Source: JAUASW01 sp036880965 (GTDB lineage: Bacteria; Pseudomonadota; Gammaproteobacteria; Burkholderiales; Burkholderiaceae_C). From it: a DNA stretch of 64,000 bases. The notes below the pieces were generated by a model that searched no databases, was not told the origin of the DNA, and saw nothing but the letters and a program-made list of their open reading frames with translations. The stretch spans positions 62,001 through 126,000 of the forward strand of contig NZ_JBAJMV010000007.1 in assembly GCF_036880965.1 (NCBI RefSeq). The letters run 5' to 3'. Of this stretch, positions 1-9,187 are shown piece by piece (position 1 is the stretch's first letter; the number at the start of each line of letters is the position of its first letter). The position numbers were made by a program, and so were the translations under genes.

Positions 1-1
1 T

Positions 2-211
2 TCCGAGTGGCATGTGGCCGAAGACCTGGCGCAGGGGCGGCTGCGCCAGGTCCTGCCCGAATGGGAGCTGCCGCCGGCTGATGTGGTGGCCATGCTGGGC
101 GTGCGGCGCGGCCGCAGCGCGCGCACCACGGCTTTTGTGGCCATGCTTAGGCAGGCGCTGAACCCGGCGCCCTGGCGGCAAGCCAAGGAAGCGACGGGCC
201 GCCATCAATAG
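2..211 (+). CDS. LysR-family transcriptional regulator, C-terminal fragment
   Basis: Only the last 69 codons are in the window; the reading frame is open from base 2 and the 5' part lies outside. The tail has the usual end of a LysR effector-binding domain: a basic/Leu pattern (EDLAQGRLRQVLPEW), then an Arg-Gly-Arg stretch and an Ala-Phe-Val helix before the stop. LysR proteins are DNA-binding activators or repressors that respond to a small metabolite. The stop overlaps the 3' end of the converging aldehyde dehydrogenase by 7 bp. The regulator may govern the adjacent catabolic genes, but convergent orientation gives only weak support. Family call fairly sure; target unknown. Confidence 0.72.
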   Translation, partial: SEWHVAEDLAQGRLRQVLPEWELPPADVVAMLGVRRGRSARTTAFVAMLRQALNPAPWRQAKEATGRHQ

Positions 212-1632
212 CCGACGATGGCCTTGGTTTCGAGGTATTCCTCGAGCCCGTACTCGCCGTATTCCCGCCCGTTGCCGGAGCGCTTGTAGCCGCCGAAAGG
301 CGCGTGGGCATTCCAGGGCGGGTAGTTGATGTGGACCTGGCCGGCACGGATGCGGCCGGCCACGCGGCGGGCCCGCTCCAGGTCGGCCGATTGCAGGTGG
401 GCGCCGAGGCCGTAGATGGTGTCGTTGGCCAGTGCTATGGCATGGGCCTCGTCGCGGTACGGCATGATCACCAGCACCGGGCCGAAGATCTCTTCCTGCG
501 CCACGCGCATCTGTGGCGTCACGCGCGAAAACACCGTGGGGCGCACGAAGAAGCCTTGTTCGATGCCTTCGGGGCGACCCAGGCCGCCGCAGACCAGGCG
601 AGCACCTTCCTCGATGCCGGCCGCGATCATCTCCTGCACCCGCCTGAACTGCGGTGCATTGGCAATCGGGCCCATCGTTGTCTGATCGTCTTGCGGGTCG
701 CCGACCTTGATGCCGGCCACGGCCTTGGCCGCCAGCGCCTCGACCTCGGCCAGGCGCGATTCCGGCACCAGCATGCGCGTGGGCGCGCTGCAGGACTGGC
801 CGACATTGCGCATGCCGGCCAGCACGCCCTTGGCCACGCCGTTCTCGAAGTCCGCGTCGTCGAGGAAGACATTGGGCGACTTGCCGCCCAGCTCCTGCAC
901 CACGCGCTTGACGGTCACGGCGGCGGCTTGCGCCACCAGCACGCCGGCACGCGTGGAGCCGGTGATCGAGATCATGTCCACGTCCGGATGGGAGGCCAGC
1001 GCTGCACCCACCACTTCGCCGGTGCCGCCCACCAGGTTGAACACTCCGGGGGGCGTGCCCGCGTCATGCATCACTTGCGCGAACAGCAGCGCGCTGTAGG
1101 GCGAGAGCTCGCTGGGCTTGAGCACCACGGTGCAGCCGGCCGCAATGGCCGGCGCCACCTTGGCGGTGAGCTGGTACAGCGGCCAGTTCCAGGGCGTGAT
1201 CAGCGCGCAGACGCCGATCGGCTCCTTGGCGATGGCCGTGCCGCCCTGCCGGTAGAGAAAGGCGTAGTCGCGCAGCACTTCGATCTGCGCGCGCACATGG
1301 GCGATGCCGAAGGGCACCTGCGAGGCGCGCGAGAAGGCAATGGCGGCGCCCATCTCGGTCGAGATGGCCTGGGCGAAGGCCTCGGCCCGCTCTTCCATCA
1401 GCGCCAGGATGCGCGTCAGCAGCGCGATGCGCTCGTCCACGCTGCTGAGAGAAAAGGTCTCGAAGGCTCGTCGGGCGGCGGCCACGGCCAGGTCGACATC
1501 GGCCGCCGAGCCTGCGGCCACTTCGCCCATCACTTGCGCAGTGACGGGGTTGACCACGGCGAGCCGCGGCGCCTCGGGCCGGTCCTGCCACTGGCCGTCG
1601 ATATAGAAGGCCGCGTCGGTGCGCATGCTCAT
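205..1632 (-). CDS. NAD(P)-dependent aldehyde dehydrogenase family protein
   Basis: Class 3-type aldehyde dehydrogenase of 475 residues, normal family length. Visible signatures are the cofactor-domain ITPWNWPLYQ, the ITGSTRAG Rossmann turn, the general-base region QELGGKSPN and the nucleophilic Cys at residue 281 in NVGQSCSAPTR. A longer reading to 1650 exists, but ATG 1632 forms an ATGA overlap with the stop of the upstream semialdehyde dehydrogenase, so it is preferred. It is the last gene of the minus-strand catabolic operon. Likely role, by context, is oxidation of an aldehyde released by the upstream FAD oxidase or the aminotransferase. The substrate cannot be read from sequence. Confidence 0.9.
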   Translation of the reverse strand: MSMRTDAAFYIDGQWQDRPEAPRLAVVNPVTAQVMGEVAAGSAADVDLAVAAARRAFETFSLSSVDERIALLTRILALMEERAEAFAQAISTEMGAAIAFSRASQVPFGIAHVRAQIEVLRDYAFLYRQGGTAIAKEPIGVCALITPWNWPLYQLTAKVAPAIAAGCTVVLKPSELSPYSALLFAQVMHDAGTPPGVFNLVGGTGEVVGAALASHPDVDMISITGSTRAGVLVAQAAAVTVKRVVQELGGKSPNVFLDDADFENGVAKGVLAGMRNVGQSCSAPTRMLVPESRLAEVEALAAKAVAGIKVGDPQDDQTTMGPIANAPQFRRVQEMIAAGIEEGARLVCGGLGRPEGIEQGFFVRPTVFSRVTPQMRVAQEEIFGPVLVIMPYRDEAHAIALANDTIYGLGAHLQSADLERARRVAGRIRAGQVHINYPPWNAHAPFGGYKRSGNGREYGEYGLEEYLETKAIVGY

Positions 1633-3104
1633 CGCAAGTTTCCTTGGCACAGGTATTTGGTGTGCATGTACTCGTCGAGCCCGTGGCGGCCACCTTCACG
1701 CCCGTAGCCCGATTCCTTGACGCCACCGAATGGCGCGGCCTCGGCGGCCAGCGCGCCCTCGTTGATGCCGACGATGCCGGACTCCAGCGCATCGGCCACG
1801 CGCCAGGCGCGGTCGATGTCGCGCGAATAGAAGTAGGAGGCCAGGCCGAAGGGCGTGCCATTGGCGGCGGCGATGACGTCGGCTTCATCATCGAAGCGCG
1901 TGATCGGCACGACCGGGCCGAAGGTCTCCTCGCAGGAGCAGGCCATCTCGGCATCGGCGTTGATGAGAACGGTCGGCGCGAAATAGTTGGAGCCGAGGCT
2001 CGTGAGCCGCTGCCCACCGACGACGACACGGGCGCCGCGCGCCACCGCGTCCTGCACATGGCGGGCGATCTTGTCGACCGCGCGAGCGTTGATCATCGGG
2101 CCGATCTGAGAATCTTCAGCACTGGCCGGGCCGACCTTCAATGCAACCACGCGGGCGGCCAGCTTTTCAACGAACAGCTCATGCACGGCGCTGTGCACGA
2201 AGACCCGGTTCGGGCTGACGCAGGTCTGGCCGCCGTTGCGGAACTTGGCCGCCATCAGGCCGGCCACGGCCGCATCGACGTCGGCATCCTCGAAGACGAT
2301 GAAGGGCGCGTTGCCGCCCAGCTCCAGCGACAGCTTCTTCAGGGTACCGGCCGATTCGCGGGCCAGGTGCTTGCCCACCGGTGTCGAGCCGGTGAAGGTG
2401 ATCTTGCGCACGCGGCTGTCGGCCAGCCATACGTCTACCACCTCGGCGGCCCGCTCGCGCGAGGCCACCACGATGTTCAGCACGCCAGCCGGAAACCCGG
2501 CTTCCTCGGCCAGGCGGGCCAGGGCCAGCGAGGTCAGGGGGGTGTCTTCAGCGGGCTTGGCCACGACGGTGCAGCCGGCGGCCAGGGCCGGCGCGATCTT
2601 GCGGGCGATCATCGCGGCCGGGAAGTTCCAGGGCGTGATCGCGGCGATGACGCCGACCGGCTCTTTCACCGCCATCATGCGGCGGCCGGTGACCGGTGCC
2701 GGAATCATGTCGCCATAGGAGCGCGTGGCCTCTTCGGCGAACCATTCGACATAGCTGGCCGCGTACGCCACTTCGCCGCGGCCCTCGGCCAGCGGCTTGC
2801 CCTGCTCGCGCGAGATCAGGCGGCCGAGGTCTTCCTGATGGGCAATGATCAGGTCGTTCCACTTCTTGAGCAATTGCGCGCGCTGCTTGGCCGGCGTGGC
2901 GCGCCAGGCCGGGAAGGCGGCCTGCGCGGCGTCCACAGCGGCTTGCGCATCCACGGCGCCGCTGTCGGGCACCTGGGCGAACACCTGGTCGAGCGCGGGG
3001 TCGCTGACCGGCAGCTGCCGGCCCTCGGCCGCAGCCACCCAGCGGCCGCCGATGAAGTTCTGGTGGCGCTGCAGCTCAGCGCGTTGCAAGGTCAAAGGCA
3101 TCAT
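1629..3104 (-). CDS. NAD(P)-dependent succinate-semialdehyde dehydrogenase-like (GabD family)
   Basis: 491-residue aldehyde dehydrogenase close to the GabD subfamily: ITPWNFPAAM, KPAEDTPLTS, ITFTGSTPVGK, LELGGNAPF and the catalytic Cys at residue 295 in NGGQTCVSPNR. GabD oxidises succinate semialdehyde to succinate, the last step of GABA-type catabolism. The GabD-type Lys/Asn/Pro context is clear, but glutarate-semialdehyde enzymes look similar. It is translationally coupled on both sides: its ATG overlaps the stop of the tartrate-type dehydrogenase (ATGA) and its stop overlaps the next aldehyde dehydrogenase. With the omega-aminotransferase on the opposite strand it suggests an omega-amino acid to dicarboxylate branch. 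Confidence 0.88.
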   Translation of the reverse strand: MMPLTLQRAELQRHQNFIGGRWVAAAEGRQLPVSDPALDQVFAQVPDSGAVDAQAAVDAAQAAFPAWRATPAKQRAQLLKKWNDLIIAHQEDLGRLISREQGKPLAEGRGEVAYAASYVEWFAEEATRSYGDMIPAPVTGRRMMAVKEPVGVIAAITPWNFPAAMIARKIAPALAAGCTVVAKPAEDTPLTSLALARLAEEAGFPAGVLNIVVASRERAAEVVDVWLADSRVRKITFTGSTPVGKHLARESAGTLKKLSLELGGNAPFIVFEDADVDAAVAGLMAAKFRNGGQTCVSPNRVFVHSAVHELFVEKLAARVVALKVGPASAEDSQIGPMINARAVDKIARHVQDAVARGARVVVGGQRLTSLGSNYFAPTVLINADAEMACSCEETFGPVVPITRFDDEADVIAAANGTPFGLASYFYSRDIDRAWRVADALESGIVGINEGALAAEAAPFGGVKESGYGREGGRHGLDEYMHTKYLCQGNLR

Positions 3105-4177
3105 CGTGCTCCCAGGCGGGCGGCAATCGCCTCGCCCATTTCGGTGGTCGAGGCCTGGCCGCCCAGGTCGCCGGTGCGTGGGCCCTCCACCAGCACCTGC
3201 TCGATGGCAGTGACGATGGCGTCGTGGGCTTCACGGTGGCCCAGGAAGTCCAGCATCAGCGCGGCCGACCAGATCATGGCCACCGGGTTGGCGATGTTGC
3301 GGCCGTAGATGTCGGGCGCCGAGCCATGCACCGGCTCGAACAGCGAGGGGAAATTGCGCTCCGGGTTCAGGTTGGCCGAGGGCGCGAGGCCAATGGTGCC
3401 GGTGGTGGCCGGGCCGAGGTCGGAGAGGATGTCGCCAAACAGATTGGAGGCCACGACCACGTCGAAGCCCTGCGGCTGCAGCACGAAGCGGGCGCTGAGG
3501 ATGTCGATGTGCTGCTTGTCGACCGTGACCTCCGGGTAGGCGGCGCCCACCGCATCGGCGCGGCCGTCCCACCAGGGCATGCTGATCGCGATGCCATTGC
3601 TCTTGGTCGCCACGGTCAGGTGCTTGCGCTCGCGAGAGCGGGCCAGCTCGAAGGCGTACTTCAGCACACGGTCGCTGCCAAAGCGCGAATAGACCGACTC
3701 CTGGATCACGATCTCGCGTTCGGTGCCCTCGTACATGATGCCGCCGAGCTTGGTGTATTCGCCCTCGGTGTTCTCGCGCACGACGAAGTAGTCGATCTCG
3801 CCGGGCTTGCGGCCGGCCAGCGGGCAGGGCACGCCTTCGAACAGGCGCACCGGGCGCAGATTGATGTACTGGTCGAACTCGCGGCGGAACTTCAGCAGCG
3901 AGCCCCACAGCGAGACATGGTCGGGCACGGTGGCCGGCCAGCCTACGGCGCCGAACAGGATCGCGTCCTGGCTCTGCAGCTGGGCCTTCCAGTCGTCCGG
4001 CATCATCGCGCCAGTGGCCTGGTAGTAGTCGCAGCTGGCCCAGGCTATGGGCGTCAGCTGCAACTCGATGCCGAAGCGCTCCGCGGCGGCGCGCAGCACG
4101 CGCAGGCCTTCGGGCATCACTTCCTTGCCGATGCCGTCGCCGGGAATCACGGCGATCTTGTGGATTTTCTTGCTCAT
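3101..4177 (-). CDS. tartrate/D-malate dehydrogenase-type beta-decarboxylating dehydrogenase (TtuC/DmlA family)
   Basis: 358-residue member of the isocitrate/isopropylmalate dehydrogenase superfamily. It has the N-terminal PGDGIGKEV, the substrate loop RENTEGEYTKLGG, the Mg-binding acidic motif ASNLFGDILSDLG and the NAD-site EPVHGSAPDIYGRN. FRREFDQYINLRPVRL resembles tartrate dehydrogenase/D-malate dehydrogenase more than LeuB. The family oxidises D-malate, tartrate or related 2-hydroxyacids with decarboxylation. It sits between the ABC ATPase gene (25-bp gap) and the semialdehyde dehydrogenase (ATGA overlap), so it probably handles a hydroxyacid product of the same pathway. Leucine synthesis is unlikely here because no leuACD neighbours are present. 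Confidence 0.87.
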   Translation of the reverse strand: MSKKIHKIAVIPGDGIGKEVMPEGLRVLRAAAERFGIELQLTPIAWASCDYYQATGAMMPDDWKAQLQSQDAILFGAVGWPATVPDHVSLWGSLLKFRREFDQYINLRPVRLFEGVPCPLAGRKPGEIDYFVVRENTEGEYTKLGGIMYEGTEREIVIQESVYSRFGSDRVLKYAFELARSRERKHLTVATKSNGIAISMPWWDGRADAVGAAYPEVTVDKQHIDILSARFVLQPQGFDVVVASNLFGDILSDLGPATTGTIGLAPSANLNPERNFPSLFEPVHGSAPDIYGRNIANPVAMIWSAALMLDFLGHREAHDAIVTAIEQVLVEGPRTGDLGGQASTTEMGEAIAARLGAR

Positions 4178-4202
4178 GGGAGTTGTTCCAGTCCGTTAGG
4201 CC

Positions 4203-5831
4203 TCAGGCCGCGACTTGTTCGTCCAGCCAGCCCTGGCGCAGCTCGGGGACCGAGCGGGCCAGCAGTTCGTAATAGGGGTGATGGGGGCCGCGCTCGTAGT
4301 CGGCGCGCGCCACCTGCGCCAGCTTGCGGCCGTGCTGCATGACGACGATCTCGTCGCAGACCGAACGCACCGTGTGCAGGTCGTGGCTGATGAAGAGGTA
4401 GGACAGGCCCAGCTCGCGGCGCAGCTCGCAGATCAGGTCCAGCACCGCCGCGCCCACCACGGTGTCCAGCGCCGAAGTCACCTCGTCGCAGAGGATCAGC
4501 TCGGGCTCGGCGGCCAGCGCGCGCGCCAGGTTGATGCGCTGCTTCTGCCCACCGGAGAGACCGCCGGGCAGGCGCCCGGCCACCGTGGAAGGCAGGCGCA
4601 CCAGGTCGAGCAATTCCTTGATTCGCTTGGCTAGCGCTGCGCCCGAGAGCCCACGGTAGAACTGCAGCGGCCGCGCCAGGATCTGCTCGATGCTGTGCGA
4701 AGGGTTGAGCGAGGTGTCGGCCGACTGGAAGACGATCTGCACGCGACGCAATTGCTCGCGGCTGCGACCGGCCAAGGTGCCGGGCAGCGCCTGGCCGTCG
4801 AACAGGATCTGACCTTCGCAAGGTGCAATCAGCCCGGCCACGGCGCGGGCCAGCGTGGTCTTGCCGGAGCCGGATTCACCGATCACGCCGATGGCCTGGC
4901 CCCGGTACAGCTTCAGATCGATGCCTTCGAGAATCAGCGTCTTGGGCTGGCCCCGCTTGTCGGTGGCACCGTAGCCGGCCGAGATATTGCGCACCTCGAG
5001 CAAGGGCTGCTGGCTTGACGCCGAAGAGCTCGCACCCGACTCGCGCTCCTTGGGCCGCGCCGCGGCGAGCAGGCTCTGCGTGTAGTCGCTGACCGGGGCC
5101 TGCAGGATCTGCGGTGTGGCACCCAGCTCGCGCATCGCGCCGTCGCGCAGCACCAGGATGTGGTCGGCCATCTGCGCCACCACGGCCAGGTCATGGCTCA
5201 CATAGACGGCCGAGGTCTTGCGCTCGCGCACCACGCGGCGAAAGGCGCGCAGCACCTCGATCTGCGTGGTCACGTCGAGCGCCGTGGTCGGCTCGTCCAG
5301 GATCACCAGCTCAGGGTCGGTGATCAGGGCCATCGCCGCCATCAGGCGCTGCAACTGGCCTCCCGACACCTGGTGCGGGTAGCGCGAGCCAATCGTGGTC
5401 GGGTTGGGCAGGGCCAGCTCATGGAACAGCTCGACGGCCTTGGCCTCGGCGGCCGCGCGCGACAGCACACGGTGGATCAGGGCCGGCTCGATCACCTGGT
5501 CCATGATGGTGCGCGAGGGGTTGAACGAAGCCGCCGCGCTCTGCGCGATATAGGCCACGCGGCGGCCGCGCAGCGCGCGTTGCTGCGCTTCGCTCAAGCC
5601 GAGCACCTCGGTGTCACCGATCTTCACCTCGCCGCCGGCGATGCGGCAACCATGGCGGGCATAGCCCATCAGGGCCAGCGCCGTGGTGGTCTTGCCGGAG
5701 CCCGATTCGCCGATCAGCGCGAGCACCTCGCCGGGCGCGATGTCGAAGCTCAGCTCATGGACGATGGTCTGCTCGGCGTCGGCCGGGCCGGCAACGATCT
5801 TCAGGCCGCGCACCTGGACATGGGCTCCCAT
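4203..5831 (-). CDS. ABC transporter ATP-binding protein, fused DppD-DppF type
   Basis: 542 residues holding two complete nucleotide-binding domains in one chain. The first has Walker A GESGSGKTT at about residues 41-49, signature VSGGQLQRL and Walker B LVILDEPTTALD. The second, after a Ser-rich linker near residue 265, has a second GESGSGKTT, LSGGQKQRINLARAL and LILCDEVTSALD. Peptide/opine/nickel importers normally use separate D and F ATPases; this is the GsiA-like fused form. It energises the two permeases encoded immediately upstream, whose gene stop overlaps this start (TGATG). Cytoplasmic, membrane-associated. Confidence 0.93.
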   Translation of the reverse strand: MGAHVQVRGLKIVAGPADAEQTIVHELSFDIAPGEVLALIGESGSGKTTTALALMGYARHGCRIAGGEVKIGDTEVLGLSEAQQRALRGRRVAYIAQSAAASFNPSRTIMDQVIEPALIHRVLSRAAAEAKAVELFHELALPNPTTIGSRYPHQVSGGQLQRLMAAMALITDPELVILDEPTTALDVTTQIEVLRAFRRVVRERKTSAVYVSHDLAVVAQMADHILVLRDGAMRELGATPQILQAPVSDYTQSLLAAARPKERESGASSSASSQQPLLEVRNISAGYGATDKRGQPKTLILEGIDLKLYRGQAIGVIGESGSGKTTLARAVAGLIAPCEGQILFDGQALPGTLAGRSREQLRRVQIVFQSADTSLNPSHSIEQILARPLQFYRGLSGAALAKRIKELLDLVRLPSTVAGRLPGGLSGGQKQRINLARALAAEPELILCDEVTSALDTVVGAAVLDLICELRRELGLSYLFISHDLHTVRSVCDEIVVMQHGRKLAQVARADYERGPHHPYYELLARSVPELRQGWLDEQVAA

Positions 5832-6685
5832 CAGTGGTCTCCGCGGGCCTTGCGACCCGGCAGGTTGTCGATCAGGAGGTTGACCGCGATGGTCAGGCTG
5901 GCAATGGCCAGGGCCGGCGCCACGACGGCGGCGCCGCCGCTGTCCAGCGCGCCGATGTTCTCGCGCACCAGCGAGCCCCAGTCGGCTTCAGGCGGCTGCA
6001 CGCCCAGGCCCAGGAAGCTCAAGGAGGCCAGCAACAGCACCACGTAGACGAAGCGCAGGCCCAGGTCGGCCAGCATCGGGTTGATCATGTTGGGCAGGAT
6101 TTCCTTCAGCATGATGTAGAGCCGGCCTTCGCCGCGGGTGCGGGCCACGGTCACGTAATCCAGCGCATTGATATTCACGGCCAGCGAGCGGGCGATGCGG
6201 AAGGCGCCGGGCACGTAGATCAGGGCCGCGGTGGGCACCAGCATGCTCACGTCGGAGCCGAAGGCAGCCACCATGATCAGGGCCAGCATCTTCGAAGGAA
6301 TCGAGGTCATGGTGTCGACGGTGCGGCTGATCACGGCATCAACCCAGGGCGCGCTGGCCGCAGCCAGCAAGGCCAGCAGCGTGCCGATGCTGCTGGCCAG
6401 CACCGTGGCCAGCAGGGCGATGCCCACCGTGTAGCGAGCGCCGGCAATCACGCGGCCCAGCATGTCGCGGCCGAGGTAGTCGGTGCCCAGCCAATGCGCG
6501 GCACTGATCGGCTCGAAGACATCCGCCTGGCCGAGGTCGGAGCCGTCCACTCCCGGCAGCATGGGGCCGAACAGCGCCACCAGCAGCCACAGCACGAGCA
6601 GGCCTGCGCCCAGCAGGCCGGGCCAGCTCATCGGCAGCTTGCGTCGCAACGCCGGGGGGGTGGCGGAAAGTGGTGGGCTTGACAT
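5831..6685 (-). CDS. ABC transporter permease, DppC type
   Basis: 284-residue inner-membrane permease of the peptide/opine/nickel uptake family. It has an N-terminal membrane anchor near residues 22-45, a periplasmic HWLGTDYLGRDMLGRV segment typical of DppC proteins, four to five further hydrophobic helices and the EAA-type coupling loop (ARTRGEGRLYIMLKEILPN). It pairs with the DppB-type permease 7 bp upstream and with the fused ATPase downstream, whose start overlaps this stop. Confidence 0.92.
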   Translation of the reverse strand: MSSPPLSATPPALRRKLPMSWPGLLGAGLLVLWLLVALFGPMLPGVDGSDLGQADVFEPISAAHWLGTDYLGRDMLGRVIAGARYTVGIALLATVLASSIGTLLALLAAASAPWVDAVISRTVDTMTSIPSKMLALIMVAAFGSDVSMLVPTAALIYVPGAFRIARSLAVNINALDYVTVARTRGEGRLYIMLKEILPNMINPMLADLGLRFVYVVLLLASLSFLGLGVQPPEADWGSLVRENIGALDSGGAAVVAPALAIASLTIAVNLLIDNLPGRKARGDH

Positions 6686-6692
6686 GAGCTTC

Positions 6693-7649
6693 TCAGCGAT
6701 GGCGCAGGCGCGGGTTGGCGACGATGCTGACCAGGTCGGCCAGCGTGACCAGCAACAGGTAGACCGCGCAGAACAGCATGGCGCAGGTCTGCACCAGCGG
6801 AATGTCGCGCTGGGTCACACCGTCCACCATCAGGCTGGCGATGCCGGGGTAGTTGAAGATGGTCTCGACGATGATCACGCCGCCCAGCAGGTAGGACAGC
6901 GACAGCGCCACCGCATTGACGATGGGGCCGATGGCGTTGGGCAGCGCATGCGCCAGCACCATGCGGGTCGGCGAGGCGCCCTTCAGGCGCACCATCTCGA
7001 TATAGGGCGCCTTCAATTGGTCCACCACGGCTGCCCGCGTCATGCGCATCATCTGGGCCATGGTGACGCAGCACAGGCTCATCACCGGCATCGCGAAGGC
7101 GCGCAACATATCGGTCAGCGACGAGGCCGCATTCGTGTACGACAAGGCGGGCAGCCAGCGCAACTGCACCGCGAACAGCAGCACCGCCAGCGTGGCCACC
7201 AGGAACTCCGGCACCGAGACCACGGCCACGGCGCCCGAGCTCGCCAGCCGGTCGAACCAGGAGCCGCGCCACATGGCCGAGGCAATGCCCAGGGCCAGGG
7301 CGAGAGGCACGGCGATGGCGGAGGTGATGGCCGCCAGCAGCAGCGAGGCCGGCAGGCGCTTGCCAATCATCTCGCCCACCGGCTTGCCGCTGACGATGGA
7401 CTGACCGGGGTCGCCGCTCAGCATGCCAGTCAGCCAGCGTGCGTAGCGCTGCGGCGCCGGCAGGTCCAGGCCCATCTGGTGACGCAGCGCGGCCAGCGAT
7501 TCGACTGTCGCCTCCTGGCCCAGCTGGGCGGCCGCGGCGTCCCCGGGCAGGAGGTCGGTGATCGTGAACACGACGGCCGACACCACCAGCAGCGACACGC
7601 AGGCCAGGGCCAGGCGGCTCAGGAGCAGGCGCAAGATCAGGAGATTCAT
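6693..7649 (-). CDS. ABC transporter permease, DppB type
   Basis: 318-residue permease starting with a hydrophobic helix and the early-domain pattern of DppB/OppB (LLPGDAAAAQLG, then GLDLPAPQRYARWL and GDPGQSIVSGKPV). The EAA loop reads VRLKGASPTRMVLAHALPN. It forms the heterodimeric pore with the DppC-type protein. Its start overlaps the stop of the substrate-binding protein gene (TGATG), so the importer subunits are translated as a coupled set. Confidence 0.92.
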   Translation of the reverse strand: MNLLILRLLLSRLALACVSLLVVSAVVFTITDLLPGDAAAAQLGQEATVESLAALRHQMGLDLPAPQRYARWLTGMLSGDPGQSIVSGKPVGEMIGKRLPASLLLAAITSAIAVPLALALGIASAMWRGSWFDRLASSGAVAVVSVPEFLVATLAVLLFAVQLRWLPALSYTNAASSLTDMLRAFAMPVMSLCCVTMAQMMRMTRAAVVDQLKAPYIEMVRLKGASPTRMVLAHALPNAIGPIVNAVALSLSYLLGGVIIVETIFNYPGIASLMVDGVTQRDIPLVQTCAMLFCAVYLLLVTLADLVSIVANPRLRHR

Positions 7650-9187
7650 CAGGCGCCCTCCAGCCAGACATGTTCGGCAAAGGCCGAGGCCATCAGGCCG
7701 CCCAAGGGGTTCGGACGCAGGCCGCGCAGCCGCTGGCTGTGGCCGTCGAGGCTGGAGATGAACATCGGAATCCCGAGGCCACCCTGTTCATGAATCATCA
7801 CCTGCATGTCGGCGTACATGGACTTGCGCTTGTCGAGGTCCAGCTCGGCCCGCGCGGACAGCAGCAACTGGTCGAAGCGGGGGCTCTTCCAGCGTGCTTC
7901 GTTCCAGGGCGAATCGGACTTGAAGAACTGCGTCAGCAGGGTGTCGGCGCTGGGGCGCGGATTGGTGTTGCCGAAGCCGACGGGGCTCTGCAGCCAGTGG
8001 TTGGACCAGTAGCCATCGCCCGGCATGCGCTTGAGGTCCAGCGTCATGCCGATGCGGCGCGCCGCATGCTGCAGGACCACGGCGATCTCGACCGAGTAGG
8101 TCGCCACCGGCGAGGCCACGACCGGGATGCGGGTGCCGGCCAAGCCCGACTTGCGGAAATGAAAGCGGGCCCGTTCGGGGTCGTACGGACGCTGCGGCAG
8201 ACCGGCGAAATGAAAGCGGTGGCTGGGGTCGATCGGCTGGTCGTTGGCAATCGTGGCATGCCCCTGGGCAACGACCTTGCGCAGCAGCTCGCGGTCGAGC
8301 AGGTGCTTCATGGCCAGCACGAAGTCCGGGTTGCGGCCGGGGCCCAGGTCGCCGCGCATGATGAGGTCGGTGTACTGGCCTGACGGCGTGTCGAGCACCG
8401 CATAGCCCGGCGTCTGCTGCACCCGCTTGACCGCGCGCGGGTTGATGGCCGCCACCAGGTCGAGGTCGCCCGACAGCAGGCCGTTGACGCGGGCACCGTC
8501 GTCGCTGATGCCGACGAATTCGATCTCGTCCAGATAGGGCCGGCCGGGCTTCCAGTAGTTCTTGTTGCGCACCGCAATCGAGCGCACGCCGGGCCGGAAC
8601 TCCTGCACCCGGAACGCTCCGGTGCCGATGCCGGCCGAGAAGTCGGTCGTGCCGTCCTGAACGATCACGAAGTTGTGCGTGCCCAGGATCACCGGCAGGT
8701 CGGCATTGGGCGCCTTCAACGTCACGGTGACCTCGAGCGGGCCGCTGGCGGCCACCGTCTCGATCTGGTCAGCGAGGGCCTTGACCTTGGAGCCGGTGGC
8801 GGGGTTCTTGTGGCGCATCAGCGAGAACACCACGTCGGCCGGGGTCAGCGGCTTGCCGTCGTGGAAGGTGACGCCCCTGCGAAGCCTGAACACCCAGGTC
8901 TGCGCATCGCGGCTGCTGAACTCCTCGGCCAGCGCCGGCTGCGGGCTCAGCTGGTTGTCGAGCTCGGTGAGGCCGTTGTAGAACATGCGGCCGCGCGAGT
9001 AGTCGGTCTGGTTGGCCAGCTTGGCCGGGTCCAGCGTGTCGTTGATGCCCGCACTGGCACCAGCCACACGGATGCGGCCACCCTGGCGCGGTGTCTGCGC
9101 CTGGGCACCGAGTGCCGCGCCACCGAGCCCGCCGGCCACAAAGAGGCCCAGCAGCTCGCGACGGGTGCTTGTGAGCAGGCCGCTCAT
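7649..9187 (-). CDS. ABC transporter substrate-binding protein, family 5 (peptide/opine/nickel)
   Basis: About 512-residue periplasmic binding protein of SBP family 5. The chosen ATG at 9187 overlaps the stop of the upstream oxidase (ATGA) and starts a signal peptide; a longer reading to 9271 adds no plausible signal. The signal has a twin-arginine-like STRRELLG followed by a Gly/Ala-rich core and AQA cleavage region, so Tat export is possible. Typical family 5 blocks follow: TWVFRLRRGVTFHDGKPLT, DVVFSLMRHKNP and a GTGAFRV turn. Ligand unknown; co-transcription with an amine-type oxidase argues for an N-substituted amino acid, opine or small peptide. Confidence 0.9.
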   Translation of the reverse strand: MSGLLTSTRRELLGLFVAGGLGGAALGAQAQTPRQGGRIRVAGASAGINDTLDPAKLANQTDYSRGRMFYNGLTELDNQLSPQPALAEEFSSRDAQTWVFRLRRGVTFHDGKPLTPADVVFSLMRHKNPATGSKVKALADQIETVAASGPLEVTVTLKAPNADLPVILGTHNFVIVQDGTTDFSAGIGTGAFRVQEFRPGVRSIAVRNKNYWKPGRPYLDEIEFVGISDDGARVNGLLSGDLDLVAAINPRAVKRVQQTPGYAVLDTPSGQYTDLIMRGDLGPGRNPDFVLAMKHLLDRELLRKVVAQGHATIANDQPIDPSHRFHFAGLPQRPYDPERARFHFRKSGLAGTRIPVVASPVATYSVEIAVVLQHAARRIGMTLDLKRMPGDGYWSNHWLQSPVGFGNTNPRPSADTLLTQFFKSDSPWNEARWKSPRFDQLLLSARAELDLDKRKSMYADMQVMIHEQGGLGIPMFISSLDGHSQRLRGLRPNPLGGLMASAFAEHVWLEGA